Assembly (NCBI GenBank): GCA_000708835.1
Contig: DF237149.1
Location: 1-64,000 of the forward strand
DNA from: Klebsormidium nitens
Lineage: Eukaryota; Streptophyta; Klebsormidiophyceae; Klebsormidiales; Klebsormidiaceae
Direction of reading: 5' to 3'
Length of the DNA: 64,000 nucleotides
Shown here: piece by piece, positions 56,401-64,000 of the stretch
Layout of the letters: each line of letters starts with the position of its first letter
Position numbering within the stretch: the stretch's first letter is position 1
Translations under genes and position numbers: made by a program
The notes under the pieces: generated by a model
Database searches by the model: none
What the model was told of the DNA's origin: nothing
The model's input: the letters and a program-made list of their open reading frames with translations, nothing else

Positions 56401-59045
56401 TGTCACGACGAAGGCTTGGCATGCCGCGGCCGGCATGGTTAAGGTACTCCCATGCACGAATGACGTTCACTTGCCATGCTTCTTCTGAATTGCTAGTCTA
56501 GCGCCTTCAGCTTTGACTCCTTTCCTGAAGCGGCGCCCGCGTTCAGTCGGGAAGCTTTCAGGGTACGTTCAGGGCTGCTAAGACTGTTCTTCTCGTGATA
56601 GCTGTGAAGTAGCTTCACAGTAGTTTCAGGATAGCCGGTTGTCTGGAATTCACATGGAAGCAAACTGGATTGTGGCTGGTCATTGGGACACGTGGGCACA
56701 CGTGGGAGTGCCGTTTGAGCGCATCTCAACGAAATCTGCCTCCTCCCCGAAGCCAGACAGTTTCGTCTGGCGTACAACACGGTCAATGTCGCAGCGCTCA
56801 TTGTTAGATCTTTCGCAGAGTGTTCGAAGAAATTGCGAACTTGGTTTGTCTGGCTTGAAGGCAGTTGCAACTCCCGTTCGTAGTCCGTTGACGGCTCTTG
56901 CACGAACCCACAAGAGCGTAATGGCAGGTCCAGCACTTTACGGAGATCCTTTTGAAGGGTTCTAGGTTTGTCTCGTGTGAATCTGATTCGAGACTCGTTG
57001 CGAAGTTTCGACCAGAATCTCTTTGACCGCAGCTAGAAACAATGCAAGAGCTCTGCCGCACGCATTTCACCACGGACTCGTGCCTTGAGCTGTGAGCCGA
57101 AGCGTTCGTGCTTCGATCCCGCCCCTTGCAGTGACGCAACAGAGATGGGGGCACATTCTCAATCCGATGTCAGTGGATCTTGTTACCACCTCACTGAGTC
57201 GGGTATAAAAGAGGGAACGACCAGAAACTGCTGCTTCTTGTATGTCCTGGCACACTTTGGGTTTGTCCTTGTTTCGCAAGTAGACGTGCCTTAGGCGCCC
57301 TTTTTAGAAGCAGACCAGTACGAGAAGCTGACTTAGATTCCAGCCATTTCATCCGTGCATGGACCGTGCCTCGGTTTGATCATCCGTCCTCTTCGTCAAC
57401 TACGATTTTCATTGCAGCCCCAGTCAACCCCTAGGAGTGCGCTTGCAAACAAATTTCTCCCATCATTTTCCCGATCCGGTCTCTTCACTTCCGTTTCTCC
57501 AGCTCCGGTCGCCTGTTTTTCAGCTCTTCCAAAATGTGCACGACTACTCCGTTTCGAGGTCGTCCACTCGGACAAGCTGCAGAACAAACCAGAGATCGTG
57601 CGCGCGTTTCCAAAGGCGACCGTCACAGCGTTCCGTTTCCGCTCTCCGGTTCCATTTGCTTGTATTCAATCTTTCCGTTCTTCCCGTGCAGGATCCCGTA
57701 CGGTTACTCCGCAGTAGTGATCGCCCATCCCAACAGGCTGCAAAACAAGCCAGAAGACATGTGTGCACTTCTGAGGGCTACCGCAGAAAGCCTTCGTTCC
57801 CCACTCCGGTTTCCGTTTGCCTGTGTTGAATAGTTCCGCTCTTTCCGCGCAGGATTCCGTACGGCTACTCCCCCGTAGTGGTCGCCCACCCGGACACGCT
57901 GCAAAACAAGCCGGAAGTCGTGCGCGCATTTTTGAGGGCGACCGCGAAGGGCTTCGAGTACGCATACAAGAACGTGGAGCTGGCGGCGAGCATCCTAGAG
58001 GTGGGTTAGTGAAGTTGGTTTTGGCAGGAAATTAGTTTACGGAACTTTCAGCATGCTTCCAGTCGTGCGAGCCTTTCGGAGGCCGACCGCAAAGGGCTTC
58101 GAGTATGCGGCTAAGAACATGGAGCTGGCAGCCAGCATCCTAGAGGTGGGTTAGTGATTTCGTTTTAGTTGAAAACCTAAGGTTAAGGTGTCCTTGACAG
58201 ATGTATTCCGCAGGGTTTTGAATGTGCGGTCAAGAACGTAGAGTTGGCGGCTAGCATCCTGAAGGTGGGCTGCTTAAGCAGAGAACTAGTTGAGGAGTTC
58301 CTGTCGAGCAGTTGTTTGCGCGCGCTGTGTGCGTGTGGCTGCGTGCGGCTGAGGACGTCATTGTTGGAGGGCAGCTTGTACTGGAGATCAAGTGATTAGG
58401 AACTAGGTTGGAGGCAGCTTGAACAAGGGAGACGGCTTTGAAGGAGCGGACACGTGTCAATTATGATTTGGGGACAATATGTCGGGCCAAATACATGAGG
58501 GAGACGACCTATCTACACTGTTTGTCGGGCCTATACACAGTGTCTTTATTTGACGGAAGTAATCGATAAGCTGGATTCGCATTGAGTAGGTTGTCAGGGC
58601 TAGCCACTGAGGAAAGCAGAGGACAAAGAGGCGGGTTTGGGAATCACTGCAGGAACTTAGAAAGAATGTACGAGTCGGCAAAGTACAAATCTTAAACCAT
58701 TACTGACCGTTCCTTGTCTTTTGATTCCAGGACCTGTCCAAGAAGGAAGAGCCAGGTTTGGAGTCCCCCCTAGACCCGAGCCTCGTGCTCGCGTCCCAGC
58801 GGGTACTGTCCGAACACTACCTAAATGCGGACGGCCGATGGGGCATTCAATCGGATAAAGTGTGGGACACGTACCTTGATTGGCTCTCCGCTGAGGGCTT
58901 GCTGACGTCAGCCCGGCAGTCACGTGCCCCGGTCGAGGGAGTCAGCGCGTCGCTAGACGATCTGAGAGCGGGAAAGGTGGGGGAAAAGATCTCGAGGGAG
59001 AGTGTAAAGTCTGCCGAGCTGTTTACGAATGAGTACCTAGGTTAG
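47412..59045 (+). CDS. ThiY/THI5-like pyrimidine-precursor-binding fold protein
   Basis: A protein of the NMT1/THI5-like (SsuA/ThiY) periplasmic-binding-fold family. Bacterial ThiY binds formylaminopyrimidine for thiamine salvage and yeast THI5 makes the thiamine pyrimidine. Exons are 47412-47595, 48119-48226, 48863-48957, 49698-49879, 57853-58000 and 58731-59045, all joining in phase, giving 343 residues. The N-terminus has the ThiY-like signature ALDWTPNTNHTGFFVAKEKG and the EEGLDV-like turn. Next come LSPHVDGYKKTPASRV, TFALAPSETVLS, ELDGKKYASYGARYEG, ADATWVFRGWEGVEAQ and IPYGYSPVVVAHPDTL. I see no CCCFC iron-site motif as in fungal THI5, so a binding role or another reaction is likelier than suicide synthesis. 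No clear targeting peptide is seen. Intron 4 is about 8 kb, and exon 5 has partial copies of itself on both sides. The start is the first ATG before the conserved N-terminus. Confidence 0.92.
51090..52570. repeat. First unit of a 2.5-kb tandem duplication
   Basis: This stretch aligns in order with 53600-55080. Shared words include ctcgctttgagcacacc (51222 and 53727), gaggctgttct (about 51697 and 54163), gcgag..tctggcgc then ccctcaaa.cgccc (about 52013 and 54526) and gaagccca (about 52492 and 54988). The offset stays between about 2470 and 2515 bp. Divergence is substantial, so the duplication is old. Confidence 0.8.
53600..55080. repeat. Second unit of the 2.5-kb tandem duplication
   Basis: The partner of 51090-52570 inside the same intron. 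Order and spacing of the shared words are kept, with small insertions and deletions. Neither unit has a long open frame with protein character, so it is unlikely to be a coding mobile element. Confidence 0.8.
57525..57800 (+). repeat. Two copies of the 5' edge of exon 5
   Basis: The words g(c/t)cgcccac.c..aca.gctgcaaaacaagcc of exon 5 recur at a spacing of 161 bp. The landmark gcaaaacaagcc is at 57901 in the exon, 57740 in the nearer copy and 57579 in the farther one. The nearer copy has an intact acceptor (gtgcag|gatcccgtacgg) and keeps an open frame of about 35 codons reading IPYGYSAVVIAHPNRLQNKP, then drifts. The farther copy keeps only part. A faint fourth unit may lie near 57402-57450. 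Confidence 0.92.
58060..58275 (+). repeat. Two copies of the 3' edge of exon 5
   Basis: After exon 5 ends at 58000 its last part is repeated twice. The nearer copy (ending about 58146) reads PTAKGFEYAAKNMELAASIL with Glu and a GTGGGT donor. The farther copy (ending about 58264) reads GFECAVKNVELAASILK with donor GTGGGC and has a CAG directly before it. Both keep the reading frame. They could be cryptic or alternative exons. Confidence 0.92.
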
Positions 59046-60744
59046 GTGGAAAGGCTGCGCACTCATGCACGCAAGAAATTTTGTTCTTAAATGGTCGAGT
59101 CCGCTGTGTTTACATGAACCTTCCGCGTTGTTGCTTCGTGAGCGGAGCCCCGCTTTACAAATGAGATCGAACCAGTGAACCCCGCACAGCTCGCATAGAA
59201 TCTAGCGGTAGACGACAAAGTGCAGGAGAACCCTTCTGCAAGCGTGAGGCTCAAATTCTTGGAGTGCGATTTCAAAAATCATGTTACGTTCATTATCATG
59301 ATCAACCGCAACAAGGTCACAGGCTCCCCAACGTTACTACCTAACACACCGATGCCAGTGACGGGCCGGCCCAAGCTTTATGCATGTGCCACTGATATTT
59401 GCGTGGTCATTGCCTCGATTCCTTTTCTCATGGCTGGCGAGCTGCATGAAAGCGACATGGGCGGCGGAGCACATCATCCAGCCTGCCAGTGCCGGGCTAG
59501 TCACCGGCGTGATATGAATTGATTAGTTTTATACAAAGCGCGCGCATAGCATATGCGCACAGCTGCAATTTGCCAGCGTTCTTGAATTCGATCGCCCATG
59601 TGCACATGTAGGGAACTTGGCTGGCACGGAATTGCTCCTGTTCTAAATCAGGCGCGGGCTCTTGTGATCATTAATATACAAAGTTGCTACGAGACGTCGG
59701 ACTGCATCCGAGTCACACCGAGTCGAGCTCCCGCGCCTGGGCACCTCAGCATGGATATATCTGGTACCTTCACATCCACGTCGACGCCCGCTGATGTGAT
59801 TTCATCATTGCATATTGGCTCGAGTTGAACTGATGTTTAGGATTACTTAGCAGTCTCAGTGTCCGACAAAGCACTCATGCATAATCATCTTAGAGAATGG
59901 AGCTCAGTTTGAGGTAGGTGATGCAGGACAACTGCCGGCAAACTACTAATGCCAGCATATTGGTCCTTGATTTGTTTATCCACGTGATTGCCAGCTTGGC
60001 AGTAATTCAGCACTGCGTACATGTGTTAGTACAATCTGGAAACTCAATAAAGTCACTGCCCTAAATTGCTGAGGGCCATACTACTAACTCCATGTCACTT
60101 ATAAGCGCCATTTTAATTAAAATTCCGAGCTACCCGGGCAAACAAACTAAAAACCCTAATCGACCAAATCACCTGCTCCGCACTTGAATCCACCCTAACC
60201 ACCAAGCCAACCCTACCCGTCTCCCGGGCGCCTAGTCTAAGTGAAATGGCTCTAAAGTGAAATGGGAGTTACCAAAGTCTGAGGGAGGGCCGCGTACGTG
60301 ATTACCAGCACGTACCTTCAAAGGACTCATGCTCCACATGCCCTCAACATTTTCTTTTACCAATGTCTATAACTGTCACTATCACACCTAGGCTTTCAGA
60401 TAGCTTAGATCTATCTAAAAGATAGAGCGTGTCTTGTCCAGAGCTCTTCCGATAGAACCAATCAGTTAAGAGTACGTGTTAAATGGTCGGAGCTTCAGTG
60501 CTTAGGTAGAACATCGTATCATCTGGAACCCAATGAATTCTCAGTCACTTGTCGATTGCATATAAGCTCACGAATGGGTCTTCCAGTTTGAGCCCGACTG
60601 GACGAACCACGTACGATTTATGGCACAAAGAATAAGGTGGCGCCAATATTTGCGCCTGACTGAGTATCAAACAATATACGTTGCCGCACCCGCCAGCGTT
60701 TTTCTGCTAGTACGAGCTCGCACCAACAGGGGCTGGTTCCGCTC
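59046..60744. other. Intergenic between convergent genes
   Basis: The 3' flanks of the ThiY/THI5-like gene (plus) and the PP2C gene (minus) meet here. No coding region is recognised. One AAACCCTAA motif lies at 60151-60159, followed by a CCCTA-rich stretch to about 60220. Confidence 0.5.
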
Positions 60745-63700
60745 CTAGTGCGTTCCGTTGGATTCCGGCGGAGCAGGCGACTTGAGGGGCCGGCTGCCGG
60801 AACCCGGACGGGAGAACTCGGAGAGGCGTCCGGATCCGTGGACGGAACCCTCGAGCCCAAAGGAAGTTTTGGAAATGGAACGGCTGCGGAACGTGTCGAG
60901 ATCGGAGCCCTCGCCACCGACTACCGACACCGTTGTCTGAATGGAGAGGAGCGGAGGATCGTGTAAGTCAGAAAGCAAAGCCCGTGTACGGAAGTAGAGA
61001 CCAACCGGGTTATCTCTTTACAAGCGAGCTTTGGCGGAGGCGAAGTGGGCAATTACAATCGGAACGTCGTCGTCAAATGCAGAGTCTTGTTGCCAATTCT
61101 GGGGAGATTTCCAAAAAGCAAACCCTGGGGAGCCACCTCGAAAGGCCGGAAATCCACAAAGTCGAAAGACCCAGATACCGAAATTTTATAATCGTACAAC
61201 TCACTTGCCAACCCGACATCTTCTCCGTGGGCATTTCCGCGGGATTCGGGGGCGCGAAAAAGGAGAACACAATGACTCCCATTTCATCCTGGACTCTGCG
61301 CCGATCTAGGCAAGCGGAAAAGCAAATACAAAAGCAGATAACAAAAAGCAGATACCAAAAGCAGATACCAAGTGAATAACTTAACCCTCAACAGCTTGAA
61401 ATAGTAAACCCACCTGCCATCCAGATACTTTGTCGATAGGTTCTTCCGCGGCTCTCGCGGGCGCGAAGAAGGAGACAACGACCGTGACGTCGTCATGGAA
61501 CTGGCGCCATTTCAAACACCCCAGAATGTCAGATCAAAGACCAAGTCCCTAAATTTTAAAAGCTCAACCCTCATAACCATGTAATCACAAACCCACCTGC
61601 CATCCAGACACCTTGTCAGCGGGCTCCTCGGCGGTTTTCGCGGGCGCGAAGAAAAAGACGATGACCGTGATGTCGTCATGGAACTCGCGCCGCCGGCCAG
61701 GGCTCATCTGGACCAGCTCCGAGTACGGGATCTCGTGCTTGGCCGCCGCGCGCTCTAGCGCGATCTTCACCAGGTGTCGCGCGATCTCCTGCAAACACAG
61801 GAGAGAGGGTCAAAAGTGTGCGAGATGCCGCGCGAAACCCTGAGAAGATGCACCTTTTGCAGCTTTGTGAAGGCCGGGGTTTGGAAGGTTCTGTGAGACA
61901 AACTTCGAGTACGGAATCTCTCGAATCTCGTGGCTGTCGGGCGTTCTAGTGCGATCTTGACCAGGTGTCGCGCGATTTCCTGCGAGCGCAGAAACAAGGT
62001 TAGTGTTATGCGCGTTTCGCGAGGTGCCACGCATTGTCCTGAATGACAAGCCGTTACAACTCGTGTTGGGCCAGGCATTTGAAGAGACCGCTTAGACCGG
62101 TCTCGCGTCGCAGTCAAGTGCGATTATGTGTCTTGCCGCGCGACTGCCTGCGGGCAGAATCGTTGAGCTCGGCATTTGCGAGAGCCTCAGCATTTGCCTG
62201 CAAAACGCGCCTTATTGAGGCGTTACCGCCAATTTTGACCAGGTTGGACGCGATTTCCGGCATGCAGAAGGTGGTTGCACTATGGGGTTGCCGTTCTTTA
62301 CAATGGGAACAATGGAAGCCGAACCTGCTTCGACCGAGACGACCTACGGGCCTGAACCACCATGACATACAAGAGACACGTTTGATGAAATCATCTGATC
62401 TTATCGACTGCGTATGAGAAAGGACCCAGAAATCTCGATGCGGACCATGCGAGCTTTTGCACAAGCTTCCTTGAGAGGCGGAAAGCCCCGGACCCTTGAA
62501 CGCCGTTACAGACTTGCACACTTCGACAGCAGAGATCCCCCGACCGAACGCAACAAGGGTCTTCTGAGAAGTTGCCGCTCACAGTCTGGCAATGGGAAGC
62601 CCGTTTTGGCCATGCGCTTACGGACTTCATACGCGTTACACCACCCTAGTTCTAACTAGAACGGGAGGAATTGTGGACAGCCGACGCCCACCTTTTTGGG
62701 GATCGCGTGCACGATGTCGACCGCCTCCTGGTTGGTGACGTACTCCCACAGACCGCCCGAGGCGAGGATCAGGAACTTGTCCTGAAAACGTAAGCTTGAT
62801 GACGTCAGTACCGGAGGTGGCAACATCACAACGAGCAGATCCCAAAGAGAACACCCCTGTGCATCTCAATCAGACACCCCATCAGTGCTCAAAAGACGCG
62901 TTCTGTGCCTGTAGATAGCGCCGTTCTCGGTTGCACTTCACCGTCCCCGTAAGCTTTTTCCACCGGAAGGGTCCGTTGGCCAAGTGGGGTTGAGAATAAT
63001 GCGGATGTGATCACTAGGCCGCGAGCTGACGTTACAGGTCCTCATGCCTCTTAGCTTGCTTTGGAGCGCTTCTTCGAAAGTTGCATCGCTTTGCGCCAAC
63101 GGTCAATCACTACAAACTCTTCCTTTACGAAGCTCAATTGGAGAAAGGGCCGACCTTTGCACGCAGGGTATAGATCGCGACGTGTGGAACGGCGGTGATG
63201 AGCGGCGGCGTATAGTGGCCCGGCACGCGGAAACGCGGGAAGAGCGGATTCCGGTTGAAGGCAAGGCTCTTCATGTAACAGTCGCCGAACGCGCGCGTGA
63301 CCTGCGAAGCGAGAAGTCGTAACCGCTTGAGATACCGCAAAAACTTCGAAACTTTGTTCGTTGATGAAACGGCTCGGTGGCGCTTGGCCGCTTCAAATAA
63401 GGAGCGCGCAAGCCTGTTCACGGTCTGGGAAATGGGGGAGCAGTTTTTGAAATGCGAAAACCAGGAGAATATATCTCTGCTCGGAAAGGACACTGAACGA
63501 GGGGCGAAGGGAACGTGACCTTCATGCTTTAAGTGGACGACGATCTCCTCGCTCCTTTCCGGTTTGTCGTGATGGCCATGGCGGCAACAGATCCTCAGAA
63601 CGGAAAGCGCGCAATGGAACGACTAGAAACGGAACTAATCGTTAGTTGAACTGATGACGTGGCAACCCACCTGCAACTTCCCCTTGATCCGGGGCCCGCC

Positions 63701-63793
63701 GGGCGTTTCCATCACGAGGTCCGGCGTTCCGGGGTGTTCCGTCAGGTACTTCGCGCGTTCCGCCGGAGCCTTGACGCTGTGGTCCACGCTCAA
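60745..63793 (-). CDS. PP2C-family Ser/Thr phosphatase, clade D like, 3' part
   Basis: The C-terminal 247 residues of a protein phosphatase 2C resembling plant clade D (the group acting on plasma-membrane H+-ATPases). Phase-0 exons are 63671-63793, 63155-63301, 62692-62781, 61597-61788 and 60745-60936. The 5' exons with the first metal-binding motifs lie beyond 64000. Landmarks are LSVDHSVK, IKGKLQVTRAFGD, FNRNPLFPRFRVP, FLILASGGLWEYVTNQEAVD, LVKIALERAAAKHEIPYSEL and FHDDITVIV. The usual ASDG aspartate, a metal ligand, is Gly here (GGC), while the final FHDD aspartates are kept. The tail after the last catalytic motif is Ser/Gly/Pro-rich (63 residues). The donor after 63155 is GTCGGC, a weak GT site. 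The exon at 61597-61788 is flanked by partial copies of itself on both sides. Membership of PP2C is firm; catalytic activity is uncertain. Confidence 0.92.
61190..61515 (-). repeat. Two copies of the 3' edge of the FHDDITVIV exon
   Basis: The end of exon 61597-61788 is repeated downstream (gene sense) at about 61410-61510 and 61200-61310, at offsets of about 183 and 209 bp. The nearer copy is open and reads FHDDVTVVVSFFAPARAAEE, then PIDKVSGWQ, with a GTGGGT donor: conservative changes only. The farther copy is more diverged but keeps the Phe-Ala-Pro region and a donor-like GTGAGT. Confidence 0.92.
61900..62275 (-). repeat. Three copies of the 5' edge of the FHDDITVIV exon
   Basis: The start of exon 61597-61788 (plus-strand landmark gcgatctcctgc at 61781) recurs as gcgatttcctgc at about 61972, gcgactgcctgc at about 62143 and gcgatttccggc at about 62250. 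Each is next to a CTGC or CATGC acceptor-like end. The first copy extends into the IPYSEL-equivalent region. Spacing is about 191, 171 and 107 bp. Confidence 0.85.
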
Positions 63794-64000
63794 CTGCAGG
63801 ACGCACAAAGCGCTGCGTCTCATCGGTCTGTTTGATTCAAGCAAGCTTCTAAGAGAGGCGCGCAAGGACAAATACGTCACCAACGTGAAGCACAAAAGAT
63901 GCTATTGTAACGAACCAAAATGATGCGTTCTGACGCGCATTCAACTTTTCGTTAAGTGTAGTTCATTGCAAGAAGTCCTCATCCAACGTAGGCCGTCATT

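Larger units (their letters stand above)
49880..57852. other. Giant intron (about 8 kb) of the ThiY/THI5-like gene
   Basis: The donor is GTGAGT at 49880 and the acceptor is just before 57853. The splice phases of the flanking exons agree. The intron is much longer than any other here. No embedded gene is visible. It contains an internal tandem duplication of about 2.5 kb and, at its right end, two or three copies of the start of exon 5. A short motif reading roughly GGCTGGCRATGAC recurs several times (about 52470, 53705, 54963, 55273, 55668 and 55928), suggesting older degenerate repeats. Confidence 0.85.

Overview
The window is nuclear DNA from a photosynthetic eukaryote. Its genes are split by many spliceosomal introns with GT..AG borders, and I could join most exons into complete reading frames by matching splice phase. 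The gene content points to the streptophyte (green plant and charophyte alga) lineage: an N-myristoylated ARA6/RABF1-type Rab5, a chloroplast-targeted thylakoid-lumen TPM-domain protein, a clade-D-like plant PP2C and a plant-type UDP-sugar transporter. Mixed GC, moderate introns and an animal-type catechol O-methyltransferase suggest a charophyte alga of the Klebsormidium kind. That genus-level guess is inference.

Layout, left to right: 1-2336, no gene seen. 2337-6073 (-), an unrecognised low-complexity protein with four RLFSRD-type repeats. 6948-8759 (+), a catechol O-methyltransferase-like enzyme in three exons. 8760-10589, no confident gene, one coding-like relic. 10590-17251 (-), a ten-exon SLC35B/UTR-type nucleotide-sugar transporter. 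17812-17912 (+), an intron-containing tRNA-Val(AAC). 18581-31142 (-), a 19-exon SNF2 helicase with a RING finger between its two ATPase lobes (RAD5/RAD16/SHPRH group). 32564-37230 (-), the ARA6-type Rab GTPase, sharing a 0.7-kb divergent upstream region with 37925-41473 (+), the thylakoid-lumen TPM protein. 44795-45778 (+), a single-exon orphan acidic protein. 47412-59045 (+), a ThiY/THI5-like pyrimidine-binding-fold protein with an intron of about 8 kb. 60745 to beyond 63793 (-), the 3' part of a PP2C phosphatase whose 5' exons lie past the window.

The genes do not form a pathway. They are ordinary neighbours in a eukaryotic chromosome.

The strongest unexplained signal is structural. At nine exon edges in six of the eight spliced genes, the end of an exon together with its splice site and some adjoining intron is copied one to five times in direct tandem, spaced roughly 90-280 bp apart. 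The copies lie inside the adjoining intron. Some are decayed, others keep an open frame and plausible splice sites. In two genes (ThiY/THI5-like and PP2C) a single exon is flanked by such copies on both sides. This recurrent exon-edge duplication looks like a genome-specific process of intron growth or exon birth and is the main finding.
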